Source: Bradyrhizobium acaciae (GTDB lineage Bacteria; Pseudomonadota; Alphaproteobacteria; Rhizobiales; Xanthobacteraceae). Taken from it: DNA of 32,875 nucleotides. Position 1 is the stretch's first letter. Each line of letters starts with the position of its first letter. Of the stretch, positions 13,828 through 22,696 are shown in pieces. The stretch is taken from contig NZ_JACMYK010000077.1 in assembly GCF_020889785.1 (NCBI RefSeq), forward strand, positions 1 through 32,875, read 5' to 3'. Both the position numbers and the translations under genes were made by a program. The notes beneath the pieces are model-generated. The model saw only the letters and a program-made list of their open reading frames with translations, did no database searches and was not told where the DNA came from.

Positions 13828-15171
13828 ATGGCCGCAGCACGAGATCAGGCTGCACGCATTGTTCGTTCCGGGTCTGAGATGGCCGAGGACACGATTGCGC
13901 GCGACGCATCCGCCGATCTCAGCGAGCAGGGCCGTGCTGACGACGCCAAGGGTTTCGAAGCCAAGGGTCCCGAAACCAAGGGTCCCGAAATCAAGGGACC
14001 CGGCGACAAGCGTCCCACCGAGGCACCGCCCGCTTCTGCGCCCGAGCAGCCGGCCGTTTCATCGGCCGCCGCGGCGCCGAAATCCGGCAAGCGCAAATTC
14101 GTGATGATGGGCGTGGTCGGCCTGCTCGCGCTCGCCGCCGCAAGCTATGCCGCCTATTACCTGATGGTCGGACGATTCTACGTCTCGACCGACGACGCCT
14201 ATGTCCGCGCCAACAACACCATGCTCGGCGCGCGCGTCGCGGGCCATATCGCAGCGATCATCCCCGGCGACAACGCGCTGGTGCGCGCCGGCGATGTGAT
14301 CTTCCGGATCGATGACGGCGACTATCGCATCGCAGTCGACGCCGCGCGCACTAGGATCGCGACCCAGCAGGCGACGATCGAGCGCATCGGCCGCCAGGTC
14401 GGCGCCGCCGTCAGCGCCGTCGAGCAGGCGCAGGCGCAGCTCGTGTCCGCCCAGGCCGGCCTGAAGCGCGCCGATCTCGATTACGAGCGCCAGCAGGCGC
14501 TGAGCACCAAGGGTTTTGCGTCGCGCGCCACCTTTGAAGTGTCGGAAGCCGGCCGTGACCAGGGCGCTGCCAGCGTGCGGTCCGCGCAGGCCGCCTATGA
14601 TGCGGCCAAGGACAATGTCGAGGTGACCAAGGCGCAGCAGGCCGAGTCCCGCGCGCAGCTTGCCGAATTGCAGACCCAGCTCGCCAAGGCCGAGCGCGAT
14701 CTGGAATTCACCAATGTCCGCGCGCCGGTCGACGGCACCTTCTCCAACCGCCTGGTCAACACCGGCGACTACATCAATGTCGGCCAGCGACTCGGCAATG
14801 TGGTGCCGCTCGACGGCGTCTTCATCGACGCCAACTACAAAGAGACCCAGCTCAAGCGCATCCGCACCGGCCAGCGGGTGACGATCAAGGTCGATGCCTA
14901 CGGCTTCCGCAAGTTCACCGGCATCGTCGACAGCATTTCGCCGGCGGCGGGCTCGGTGTTCACGCTGCTGCCGCCCGACAACGCCACCGGCAATTTCACC
15001 AAGATCGTGCAGCGGCTGCCGGTCCGCATCCGGGTGCCGAACAGCGTCGCCAAGCAAGGCCTGCTGCGTGCCGGCATGTCGGTCTACACCACGGTCGACA
15101 CCCGCGAGGGCGCCGCCGATGCCGACGCCGATACCGACCTCGACTCGCCGATGATGATCCATCCGCAGTGA
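13828..15171 (+). CDS. HlyD/EmrA-like membrane fusion protein of an efflux pump
   Basis: 447 residues. A long charged cytoplasmic N-terminus (about 90 residues) includes four tandem KGxxx repeats at 41-60. One transmembrane helix follows at about 94-113 (VMMGVVGLLALAAASYAAYY), then STDDAYVRANN, typical of EmrA-type adaptors. A lipoyl-like half, a long coiled-coil hairpin (about 180-290, rich in Ala/Gln) and the second lipoyl half NVRAPVDGTFSNRLVNTGDY come next. It would link the inner-membrane MFS pump to an outer-membrane channel. TGGGGAG lies 8 bases before the ATG. An in-frame ATG at 13879 would shorten the tail. It is the first gene of the operon under TetR control. Confidence 0.92.
   Translation: MAAARDQAARIVRSGSEMAEDTIARDASADLSEQGRADDAKGFEAKGPETKGPEIKGPGDKRPTEAPPASAPEQPAVSSAAAAPKSGKRKFVMMGVVGLLALAAASYAAYYLMVGRFYVSTDDAYVRANNTMLGARVAGHIAAIIPGDNALVRAGDVIFRIDDGDYRIAVDAARTRIATQQATIERIGRQVGAAVSAVEQAQAQLVSAQAGLKRADLDYERQQALSTKGFASRATFEVSEAGRDQGAASVRSAQAAYDAAKDNVEVTKAQQAESRAQLAELQTQLAKAERDLEFTNVRAPVDGTFSNRLVNTGDYINVGQRLGNVVPLDGVFIDANYKETQLKRIRTGQRVTIKVDAYGFRKFTGIVDSISPAAGSVFTLLPPDNATGNFTKIVQRLPVRIRVPNSVAKQGLLRAGMSVYTTVDTREGAADADADTDLDSPMMIHPQ
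13948..14007 (+). repeat. In-frame 15-base tandem repeat within the fusion-protein gene
   Basis: Four consecutive 15-base units beginning AAGGGT or AAGGGA (for example AAGGGTCCCGAAACC) encode KGFEA, KGPET, KGPEI and KGPGD, followed by a partial unit KRP. The repeat lies in the cytoplasmic tail and could vary in number by replication slippage. Confidence 0.85.
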
Positions 15172-15218
15172 TGTCTTGAAGCTTCGGACACAGTCCGAGG
15201 CCCGGAGCCGATGAGCCC

Positions 15219-16808
15219 ATGGCAGACGCGACCACTGCTTCGCCCTCGATGATGACCGGCGCTCCGGCCTCCGAGCGACTCCAGCCCAAGCGGGTCGTTG
15301 CCTTCATCATCATGGTGTTCGGCATGTTCATGTCGATCCTGGACATCCAGATCGTCTCGGCCTCGCTGTCGGAGATCCAGGCCGGCCTGTCGGCATCGTC
15401 GACCGAGGTGTCGTGGGTGCAGACCGCCTATCTGATCGCCGAGGTGATCGCGATCCCGCTGTCCGGATTCCTGTCGCGCGCGCTCGGCACAAGGCTGCTG
15501 TTTGCGATCTCGGCGTTCGGCTTCACGGTGTCGAGCCTGCTGTGCGGGTTCGCCTCTTCGATCGAGCAGATGATCCTGTGGCGCGCGCTGCAGGGTTTCC
15601 TCGGCGCCGGGATGATCCCGACCGTGTTCGCCTCGGCCTACACCATCTTCCCGCGCTCCAAGTTCTACATCGTGGCGCCGATCATCGGCCTCGTCGCGAC
15701 GCTGGCGCCGACGGTTGGGCCCACGGTCGGCGGCTACATCACCGACCTGATGTCGTGGCACTGGCTGTTCTTCATCAACATCGTGCCCGGCATCATCATC
15801 ACCATCGGCGTGCTGATACTGGTCGATTTCGACCAGCCGAACTTCGCGCTGCTCGAGCGCTTCGACTGGTGGGGCCTGATCTTCATGGGCGGCTTCCTCG
15901 GCTCGCTCGAATATGTCCTGGAAGAAGGCCCGCAATATGAATGGCTGCAGGATACTTCGGTCGCGGCCTGCGCCGCGATCGGCTTCGTCTCGGCGGTCGC
16001 CTTCTTCTGGCGGGTGCTGACCGCGGAAGAGCCGATCGTCGATCTCTACGCCTTCAACAACCGCAACTTCGCGGTCGGATGCGTGCTGCAATTCTGCATC
16101 GGCATCGGGCTCTACGGCCTCACTTACGTGTATCCGCGCTATCTCGCCGAGATCCGCGGCTACAGCGCGCTGATGATCGGCGAGACCATGTTCGTCTCCG
16201 GCGTCACCATGTTCTTCATGGCGCCGGTGGTCGGCCGGCTGATGCAGAAGGTCGATTTGCGCTACATCATCGCCTTCGGCCTCGTCACCTTCGCGCTCGG
16301 CTCCTGGCAGATGACCTGGATCACCCGCGACTATGATTTCTACGAGCTGCTGCTGCCGCAGATCCTGCGCGGCATCGGCATGATGTGCGCGATGGTGCCG
16401 ACCAACAACATCGCGCTGGCGACGCTGCCGCCGGATCGCGTCAAGAACGCCTCCGGCCTGTTCAACCTGATGCGCAATCTCGGCGGCGCGGTCGGGCTCG
16501 CCGTGATCAACGAGGTGCTCAACGACCGCACCGACCTGCACATCTCGCGGCTGCAGGACCGCGTGACCTGGGGCAACACGACAGCGGTCGAGACCCTCAA
16601 CATGCTGACCCAGCGCATGCAGGGCATGGGCGACTCCGCCATCATGGCGATGAAGCAGCTCTCGCAGATCGTGCACCGCCAGGCCGCGGTGATGGGCTAT
16701 GGCGATGCCTTCGTGATGCTGTCGCTGTTCTACGTCGCGCTCAGCCTCCTGGTGCTGTTCGTCAACAAGCCGCCATCGATGACCGCAGGCGGCGGCGACG
16801 CGCATTGA
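15219..16808 (+). CDS. DHA2-type MFS efflux pump (EmrB-like)
   Basis: 529 residues with about 14 hydrophobic helices, the length and topology of DHA2 drug-proton antiporters. Helix 1 carries the family signature MFGMFMSILDIQIVSASLSE, followed by SWVQTAYLIAEVIAIPLSGF. RALQGFLGAGMIPTVFASAY and the helix 5 antiporter motif region APTVGPTVGGYI are also visible. It starts 47 bases after the fusion-protein gene, with GGAG 11 bases upstream of the ATG. Together they form an EmrAB-type tripartite pump lacking only an outer-membrane TolC-type partner, which is not in the window. Likely substrates are hydrophobic drugs, uncouplers or plant compounds. Confidence 0.93.
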   Translation: MADATTASPSMMTGAPASERLQPKRVVAFIIMVFGMFMSILDIQIVSASLSEIQAGLSASSTEVSWVQTAYLIAEVIAIPLSGFLSRALGTRLLFAISAFGFTVSSLLCGFASSIEQMILWRALQGFLGAGMIPTVFASAYTIFPRSKFYIVAPIIGLVATLAPTVGPTVGGYITDLMSWHWLFFINIVPGIIITIGVLILVDFDQPNFALLERFDWWGLIFMGGFLGSLEYVLEEGPQYEWLQDTSVAACAAIGFVSAVAFFWRVLTAEEPIVDLYAFNNRNFAVGCVLQFCIGIGLYGLTYVYPRYLAEIRGYSALMIGETMFVSGVTMFFMAPVVGRLMQKVDLRYIIAFGLVTFALGSWQMTWITRDYDFYELLLPQILRGIGMMCAMVPTNNIALATLPPDRVKNASGLFNLMRNLGGAVGLAVINEVLNDRTDLHISRLQDRVTWGNTTAVETLNMLTQRMQGMGDSAIMAMKQLSQIVHRQAAVMGYGDAFVMLSLFYVALSLLVLFVNKPPSMTAGGGDAH

Positions 16809-16895
16809 GCGCATCGCCTTCGCGCGCGGTGTACGCCCGGTTGCGTGAACAGCGTTGCATGATCGACACATTGACGCACTCACGCGGATGTCATC

Positions 16896-16924
16896 TTGCC
16901 AATTGCGCATGATGCATTTATAAG
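16896..16924 (+). promoter_or_regulatory. Promoter candidate upstream of the ABC exporter
   Basis: TTGCCA, a 17-base spacer and TATAAG. The predicted start near 16931 is followed by a small ORF with a good ribosome site (16958) and then the ABC exporter gene at 17173. Confidence 0.5.
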
Positions 16925-16957
16925 CAGCGCATCGTTTCACGAACCGGGGAGATGCAC

Positions 16958-17023
16958 ATGATGTCGTTTGTTTCGCAGACCGTGCGCCCGCGTTCGATGG
17001 TGCTGGGCGCTCTCGCGCACTAG
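16958..17023 (+). CDS. Short ORF (21 residues), leader peptide or remnant
   Basis: The ATG at 16958 has GGGGAG 6 bases upstream and lies just after a promoter candidate. The product is MMSFVSQTVRPRSMVLGALA plus one His. It is too short to classify. It might be a translated leader of the ABC exporter transcript, or the start of a gene that has lost its remainder, because VLGALA looks like a signal-peptide core cut short. Confidence 0.3.
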   Translation: MMSFVSQTVRPRSMVLGALAH

Positions 17024-17172
17024 GTCCCGGCGCTGATCGGATCTCTGCCCCGATCACCCAAACTTCCCAAGACGTTATCGACAATTTCCAGCGGCGCTCG
17101 TGGTCGGATTCCGTCCACACGTCGCCTCAGATGGAGCCGGCACGCGCTGCAAAAGCGTGGCCGGAATGTGCC

Positions 17173-18972
17173 ATGACCACTCAAACGACCAAGCGACCGG
17201 CCGCGATCCGGATCGTGCTGCCATTCGTGTTCCGCCATTGGCTGGAGCAGCCGTTCCGCGCCTCCGCCGTGACCGCGGGATTCCTCGGCGCAACCGCGGC
17301 CGACCTGTTCATGCCGGTGTTTTCCGGCCATCTCGTCGACGCGCTGACCGCCGGCGCGACGGATGCCGCCGCGCGCCATGCTGCGATGCTGGCGTTCGGC
17401 GCCATCGTCGGGCTCGGCGCGCTGTCGCTGATGCTGCGGCTGGTCGGTATCCAGACCATCGTGCCGTTCACGCTGAAGACGATGTCCGACGTCGGGCAGC
17501 AGGCCTTCATGCGGGTGCAGCGCTTCTCGACCGACTGGCACGCCAATTCGTTCGCGGGCTCCACCGTGCGCAAGATCACGCGCGGCATGTGGGCGCTCGA
17601 CCTGCTGAACGACACCATCCTGATGGCGCTGCTGCCGTCGGTCGTCGTGCTGGTCGGCTCGATGATCCTGCTCGGCGTGCACTGGCCGCAACTCGGCGCG
17701 GTGATCGCCATCGGCTCGGTGATCTATGTCGCGATGACCATGGTGTTCCAGGTGCGATACGTCGCGCCCGCCGCGCGCGTCTCCAATGCGTGGGACACCA
17801 AGGTCGGCGGCACGCTGGCTGATGCCTTGACCTGCAACGCTGTGGTGAAGTCGTTCGGCGCGGAGGCGCGGGAGGATATGCGGCTCGACGGCGTCATCAG
17901 CCGTTGGCGCCGGCGGGTGCGGCGGACCTGGTTCCGCTACAACCACACCTCGACGGCGCAGCTGGTGGTGCTGCTGTGCTTCCGCGCATCGGTGATCGGC
18001 GGCGCCATCCTGCTATGGGCGCAGGGCCACGCCACGCCGGGCGACGTCACCTATGTGCTGACCAGCTACTACATCATCCACGCTTACTTGCGGGATGTCG
18101 GCATGCACATCAACAACCTGCAGCGTTCGGTGAACGACATGGAGGAACTGGTGCAGATCCATGGTGAGCCGCTCGGCATCGTCGATGCCGTCGACGCGAG
18201 AGCGATCGACATCCAGGGCGGCCGCATCGTGTTCGACGACGTCACGTTCCACTATGGCGGCCATCGCCTGCCGCTTTATGACGGGCTGTCGGTCGACATC
18301 GATGCGGGCGAGCGCGTCGGCCTGGTCGGGCGGTCCGGCTCCGGCAAGACGACTTTCGTCAAGCTGGTGCAGCGGCTCTACGACGTCACCGGCGGCAAGA
18401 TCCTGATCGACGGTCAGGATATCGCCAAGGCGACGCAGCAATCGCTGCGCAGCCAGATCGCGATCGTGCAGCAGGAGCCGATCCTGTTCCACCGCTCGCT
18501 GGCGGAGAACATCGCCTACGGCCGGCCCGGCGCCAGCATGGAGGCGATCGAGCAGGCGGCGCGGCTTGCCAATGCGCACGACTTCATCATGCGTCTGCCG
18601 AAGGATTACGGCACGCTGGTGGGCGAGCGCGGCGTCAAGCTGTCGGGCGGCGAGCGGCAGCGCGTGGCGCTGGCGCGCGCCTTCCTGGCCGATGCGCCGA
18701 TCCTGATCCTGGACGAGGCGACATCGAGCCTCGATTCGGAATCCGAGGCGCTGATCCAGCAGGCGATGGAGCGGCTGATGAAGGGGCGGACCGCGATCGT
18801 GATCGCGCACCGGCTGTCGACCGTGCGCAGCATGGATCGCATCCTGGTGTTCGATCGCGGCGAGATCGTCGAGCAGGGCACGCACGATGTGCTTGCCGCA
18901 CGGGCGGGCGGTATCTACCGCGGCCTGTTCGAACGTCAGGCCACCGAGTTCGGTCAGGCCGCTGCGGAGTAA
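17173..18972 (+). CDS. ABC exporter, fused membrane and ATPase domains (multidrug/lipid type)
   Basis: 599 residues from the ATG at 17173; an in-frame ATG at 17131 lacks a ribosome site. The N-terminal half (about 20-320) is a six-helix exporter domain starting PFVFRHWLEQPFRASAVTAG. The ATPase half contains Walker A GRSGSGKT (386-393), the Q-loop IAIVQQEPILF, signature LSGGERQR (490-497), Walker B ILILDE with D514, and the H-loop VIAHRLST. As a half-transporter it should work as a homodimer. The family (MdlB/MsbA-like) exports drugs, lipids or peptides. It follows the EmrAB-like pair but has its own promoter candidate. Confidence 0.92.
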   Translation: MTTQTTKRPAAIRIVLPFVFRHWLEQPFRASAVTAGFLGATAADLFMPVFSGHLVDALTAGATDAAARHAAMLAFGAIVGLGALSLMLRLVGIQTIVPFTLKTMSDVGQQAFMRVQRFSTDWHANSFAGSTVRKITRGMWALDLLNDTILMALLPSVVVLVGSMILLGVHWPQLGAVIAIGSVIYVAMTMVFQVRYVAPAARVSNAWDTKVGGTLADALTCNAVVKSFGAEAREDMRLDGVISRWRRRVRRTWFRYNHTSTAQLVVLLCFRASVIGGAILLWAQGHATPGDVTYVLTSYYIIHAYLRDVGMHINNLQRSVNDMEELVQIHGEPLGIVDAVDARAIDIQGGRIVFDDVTFHYGGHRLPLYDGLSVDIDAGERVGLVGRSGSGKTTFVKLVQRLYDVTGGKILIDGQDIAKATQQSLRSQIAIVQQEPILFHRSLAENIAYGRPGASMEAIEQAARLANAHDFIMRLPKDYGTLVGERGVKLSGGERQRVALARAFLADAPILILDEATSSLDSESEALIQQAMERLMKGRTAIVIAHRLSTVRSMDRILVFDRGEIVEQGTHDVLAARAGGIYRGLFERQATEFGQAAAE

Positions 18973-19056
18973 GCGATGGCGCGTGGCTGACGGGCGATGT
19001 CCCGCCAGCCGCGCGCCGGAATGGATACGACGATCGATTTCGAGAATGGAATTGAC

Positions 19057-20442
19057 ATGAAAGACCTTACGCGCGGCTCCATCGTGAGCCACATATTGAC
19101 GATGGCACCCCCGATCGTGGTCGGCATGGTCACGATCATGATCTGCCAACTGGTCGACCTGTATTTTGTCGCCGGTCTCGGCGAGGCCGCCGTCGCCGGG
19201 GTGGCTGCGGCCGGCAACGCCGGTTTCCTGGTCAATGCGCTGATGCAGGTGCTGGGTGTCGGCACCGTCGCGCTGATCGCGCACGCGGTGGGACGCACCG
19301 ACCGCACCGACGCCAACCTCGTGTTCAACCAGTCGATCGTGCTGTCGGTGCTGTGCGGGCTGTTGACGCTGGGTGCAGGGGCCGTGCTGTCGCGCCCTTA
19401 CATGCGCTCGGTCGCGGCCGACCAGGCCACCATCGAGGCGGGCACCACCTACCTGTTGTGGTTCATGCCGGCGCTGGCGCTGCAATTCCTCATTCAGGTG
19501 ATGGCGTCCGCGCTGCGGGCGACCGGGATCGTGCGGCCCAGCATGTTGGTGCAGGCGGTCGCGGTCATCATCAACATCGCACTGGCGCCGGTGCTGATCG
19601 CAGGCTGGGGCACCGGCCACGCGCTCGGCGTCGCCGGGGCGGGTCTGGCAAGTTCGATCGCCGTCCTCATCGGCGTGCTGATGTTGTTCGCGTATTTCCG
19701 CAAGCTGGAGCGCTATGTCGGCTTCGATCCCGCGCAGTGGCGCCCGCAACTCCGCCAGTGGGCGCGCATCTTCAATGTCGGCCTGCCGGCCGGCGGCGAG
19801 TTCGCGCTGATCTTTGCCTGGATGGGCGTGATCTATTACGTGCTGCGCGATTTCGGCCCGGCGGCCCAGGCCGGGTTCGGCATCGGGACGCGCGTGCTCG
19901 GCCTGATCCAGATGCCGGCATTGGCGGTCGCGCTCGCAGCCGGCCCGATCGCCGGTCAGAATTTCGGCGCCGGCAATGGTGGGCGCGTGCGGGAGACCTT
20001 CATCAAGGCGGTGTCGATCGGCACCGTCGTGATGATCGCCATCACCATCCTCGCGCAGTGGAAGCCGGGGCTGCTGCTCGACGGCTTCTCGAACGATCGC
20101 GAGACCATGGCGGTCGCCGCCCAGTTCCTGCACTTCGTCTCCATGAACCTGGTGGCGCAGGGACTGGTCTTTACCTGCAACAGCATGTTCCAGGGCCTCG
20201 GCAACACCCGCCCGGTGCTGCTGAGTTCATTCGTGCGCCTCTTCGCCTATGCGGTGCCGGTGATCTGGCTGTCGACGCGGCCCGGCTTCCGGATCGAGCA
20301 CGTGTGGTACCTGTCGATCGTGTCGACGTGGCTGCAAGCCGGCCTGAGCCTGTGGCTGCTACGTGGCGAATTCAGCAAGCGTCTCGCGACGCCGGCCCGG
20401 GAAGCCACGCCGGAGCGCGTTGGTCTCGAACCGGTCGGATGA
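19057..20442 (+). CDS. MATE family efflux transporter
   Basis: 461 residues from the ATG at 19057, where the product starts MKDLTRGSIVSHILTMAPPI, the usual N-terminus of this family; starts at 18997 and 19021 are in frame but less typical. Twelve hydrophobic helices are visible in two similar halves. Conserved segments include VDLYFVAGLGEAAVAGVAAAG in the first half and AGPIAGQNFGAGNGGRVRET in the second. MATE transporters expel cationic drugs or metabolites by Na+ or H+ antiport. It lies 84 bases after the ABC exporter gene. Its last 84 bases overlap the convergent TauE/SafE gene. Confidence 0.92.
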   Translation: MKDLTRGSIVSHILTMAPPIVVGMVTIMICQLVDLYFVAGLGEAAVAGVAAAGNAGFLVNALMQVLGVGTVALIAHAVGRTDRTDANLVFNQSIVLSVLCGLLTLGAGAVLSRPYMRSVAADQATIEAGTTYLLWFMPALALQFLIQVMASALRATGIVRPSMLVQAVAVIINIALAPVLIAGWGTGHALGVAGAGLASSIAVLIGVLMLFAYFRKLERYVGFDPAQWRPQLRQWARIFNVGLPAGGEFALIFAWMGVIYYVLRDFGPAAQAGFGIGTRVLGLIQMPALAVALAAGPIAGQNFGAGNGGRVRETFIKAVSIGTVVMIAITILAQWKPGLLLDGFSNDRETMAVAAQFLHFVSMNLVAQGLVFTCNSMFQGLGNTRPVLLSSFVRLFAYAVPVIWLSTRPGFRIEHVWYLSIVSTWLQAGLSLWLLRGEFSKRLATPAREATPERVGLEPVG

Positions 20443-21222
20443 CCGGCTCAGCCAATTTTGCGACGGCGTTGACCATCTCGGCGCCAGCCCGTTCCACACC
20501 AGCGCCACGCCGGAGAGGAACAGCAACACCAGCACGACGTCGGAGAAATTGCGATCGCTGAGCGCGTGATAGAGGCGGGCGCCGAGCCAGGCGCCGAGCA
20601 GCGTTCCCGGAAACGCGCAGGCCACGAGCCAGATCAGTTCGGGTTTCACCAGGCCGCTTCCGATCTGGACCAGCAGCGCGGCCGCCAGAATGGTGAAGTT
20701 GAAAATCTGGAACACGCCGCGGCGCTGCTGCTTGCCCCAGCCGCGCACGCTTGCCCACAGGATCGGGAGCGGGCCGGACAGTCCGGCAAGCCCGCCGAGG
20801 ATGCCGCCGGCAAATCCGATGGCGCCGTCGGCCCATTTGCCGCCGAAGGCGATCGACATCGGCTTGCGCTGCAGGAACAGCAGTGTCGGAAACACCAGCA
20901 GGAAGACGCCGATCGTCAGCTTGAAGACCTCAGGATCGGCCCGGGCGATCAGCAGGATGCCGATCGGTACGCCGGCGAGACCGCAGATCACGAACGGCCA
21001 GACCAGGCGAAAGTCGATGCTCTTCCAGATCGACGGCAGCGTCGAGACCTGCGCGATGACCGAGCACACCAGCACCAGCGGCACCGCAAGCGTCGGCGGC
21101 AGCACATAGAGCCAGATGCCGAGCGCCATCAGCGCGGTGCCGAAGCCGGCAAGACCGGAGACGAAACCGCCGGCAAGCGCGCCGAAGAACAGGATCGCGT
21201 AGCTCGCCGAGGTCATCCTCAT
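20359..21222 (-). CDS. TauE/SafE family sulfite/anion exporter-like membrane protein
   Basis: 287 residues from the ATG at 21222 (MRMTSASYAILFFGALAGGF); the ATG at 21216 is the near alternative and longer upstream starts add a polar segment that does not fit. About eight helices are visible, with family motifs GFVSGLAGFGTALMALGIW and FAGGILGGLAGLSGPLPILW related by the usual internal repeat. The family moves sulfite, sulfoacetate or other organic sulfur anions. The protein continues about 41 residues beyond the last helix (APRWSTPSQNWLSRSSDRFE onward). Much of this tail is read antisense to the end of the MATE gene, suggesting that an original stop was lost. Confidence 0.88.
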   Translation of the reverse strand: MRMTSASYAILFFGALAGGFVSGLAGFGTALMALGIWLYVLPPTLAVPLVLVCSVIAQVSTLPSIWKSIDFRLVWPFVICGLAGVPIGILLIARADPEVFKLTIGVFLLVFPTLLFLQRKPMSIAFGGKWADGAIGFAGGILGGLAGLSGPLPILWASVRGWGKQQRRGVFQIFNFTILAAALLVQIGSGLVKPELIWLVACAFPGTLLGAWLGARLYHALSDRNFSDVVLVLLFLSGVALVWNGLAPRWSTPSQNWLSRSSDRFETNALRRGFPGRRRETLAEFAT

Positions 21223-21322
21223 CTCGTTCTTATGATCGTTGTCGCGACGTTTACACGACGACGGCTGTGGGTACACTTCAAAATCGGCGCTCATCGACGA
21301 TAATCGAAATGGAAACGTGTCC

Positions 21323-22039
21323 ATGACTGCGAATTCGTCCAAAACATTTCTGGTCTGTCACGGTGCCTGGTCGGCAGGGTGGGCCTGGAAAAAGATGCAT
21401 CCGTTGATGCAGGCTGCCGGGCACCGGCTGGTCACGCCGAGCTACACCGGGCTCGGCGAGCGCGCGCACCTGGCCCATCAGGGGCTCGACCTGGAGGCGC
21501 ACATCCAGGACATGCTCAACGTCGTCTCCTATGAAGATTTGCGCGACATCGTGCTGGTCGGCCATTCCTATGGCGGCATGGTCGCGACCGGCGTCGCCGA
21601 CCGGGTGCGCGAGCGCATCGCGCAGATGATCTATATCGACGCCTTCGTGCCGCGCGACGGCCAGTCGCTGTTCGATCTGAACGAAGCGGCCATCCCTAAC
21701 ATGCGTGAGGCTGCGCGCAGCGGCGACGGCTGGCGCATTCCGCCGATGCCGACGCCGCCGGACACGTCCGCCGCCGATATCGAATGGCTGAGCGCGCGGC
21801 GCGTTGCGATGCCGATCAAATGCTTCGAGCAGAAGCTGAAGTTGCAGCACGGCGAGACGACCCTGCCGCGCAGCTACATCTACGCCACCCGCATCACGCC
21901 ATCAGACACGTTTGGCCAATTCGCCAGGCGCACGAAGAACGAAGCCGGCTGGCGCTATCTCGAACTCGACGCCAGCCACTCGCCGAACGTCACCGCGCCC
22001 GAGGCGCTGATGGCGATGCTGCAGGAGATCGTCGCTTGA
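21323..22039 (+). CDS. Alpha/beta hydrolase (EstA/pyrethroid-hydrolase-like)
   Basis: 238 residues from the ATG at 21323; an in-frame start at 21239 adds 28 residues that look non-coding. The fold begins with FLVCHGAWSAGWAW (oxyanion loop HGAW), followed by nucleophile S82 in VGHSYGGM and H219 in DASHSPN. The acid residue is probably an Asp in the strand after the lid. The pattern HGAW...GHSYGG...SHSPN is typical of small esterases annotated as pyrethroid or methyl-ester hydrolases. It is cytoplasmic; the substrate is unknown. It is divergent from the TauE/SafE gene. Confidence 0.9.
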   Translation: MTANSSKTFLVCHGAWSAGWAWKKMHPLMQAAGHRLVTPSYTGLGERAHLAHQGLDLEAHIQDMLNVVSYEDLRDIVLVGHSYGGMVATGVADRVRERIAQMIYIDAFVPRDGQSLFDLNEAAIPNMREAARSGDGWRIPPMPTPPDTSAADIEWLSARRVAMPIKCFEQKLKLQHGETTLPRSYIYATRITPSDTFGQFARRTKNEAGWRYLELDASHSPNVTAPEALMAMLQEIVA

Positions 22040-22046
22040 CGAGCCG

Positions 22047-22574
22047 TCATGCACCGCGCGCGTCGCGCACGGCCTGCGCGACTTTCGTCGCCTGCGATAC
22101 GCGTCCGATCTTTGCGCCGGCGAGGACCTTTCGTCGCCGTTCGCGTGGCTTCGATGCCATGCCTTCGCCGGCGGTCGCTCCAGCCGCGGGACGTGTCGTG
22201 AAATTCGCGGTCCGGTGCAGCGCGAGGGCCTTTCGGGCCGCTTCGACATGGGCGGTCTTGGCTGCCAGATTGTGCAGACGTTTGAGTTCCGTGTTCACTC
22301 GCTTCAGCGCCGCGGCGAAGACCTGCTTGCGCTCTGAGGCATGCTTAGCGGTTCCCGGAAAGCTTGCCCCGCGCGCCTCGGCCTTGCCGCGGCTCTCGCG
22401 CTGCTTGTGACGGCCGACCGTTCGTTCCTTGTCGCGCATCTTGCGCAAGCGCGGGCGCATGGCTTCGAGCTCAGCCACCTCGACGCTGTAGATCGCGGGA
22501 TGGTGCGTCAGGCGGATCGTCTCTTGTTCTTCGTGGCTGAGAAGACTGCGCTCGAACCTGCAGGCGACCGACAT
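22047..22574 (-). CDS. Basic, helical hypothetical protein
   Basis: 175 residues from the ATG at 22574, chosen because AGGAGGA ends 6 bases upstream; an ATG at 22580 would touch the ribosome site. The product starts MSVACRFERSLLSHEEQETI and is very rich in Lys and Arg (for example RKMRDKERTVGRHKQRESRG and KPRERRRK). It is mainly helical, has no signal or membrane span, and could bind nucleic acid. I recall similar proteins of unknown function in Bradyrhizobium. It ends 7 bases from the stop of the convergent hydrolase gene. Confidence 0.75.
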   Translation of the reverse strand: MSVACRFERSLLSHEEQETIRLTHHPAIYSVEVAELEAMRPRLRKMRDKERTVGRHKQRESRGKAEARGASFPGTAKHASERKQVFAAALKRVNTELKRLHNLAAKTAHVEAARKALALHRTANFTTRPAAGATAGEGMASKPRERRRKVLAGAKIGRVSQATKVAQAVRDARGA

Positions 22575-22696
22575 GACCATTCCTCCTCTTCTTTCTTTCA
22601 ATCTCTGGCAGAGGGAGACGTTCAGCTCCTCGTGATGATAGCGCGAATGCTACCGAGTGGCCAACCTACCAACGCGATCCTCCCTCGGCACGACGT

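Noticed and set aside
15084..17120. Long minus-strand open frame (678 codons) opposite the EmrA/EmrB-like genes
   Set aside because: It is a shadow of high-GC coding sequence: His/Asp/Arg-rich composition, no ribosome site and no recognisable domain, whereas the plus strand encodes a clear MFS pump.
18013..20133. Long minus-strand open frame (706 codons) opposite the ABC and MATE exporters
   Set aside because: Composition is biased to Arg, His, Asp and Gln without hydrophobic cores. It spans two real genes on the other strand and is explained by codon bias.
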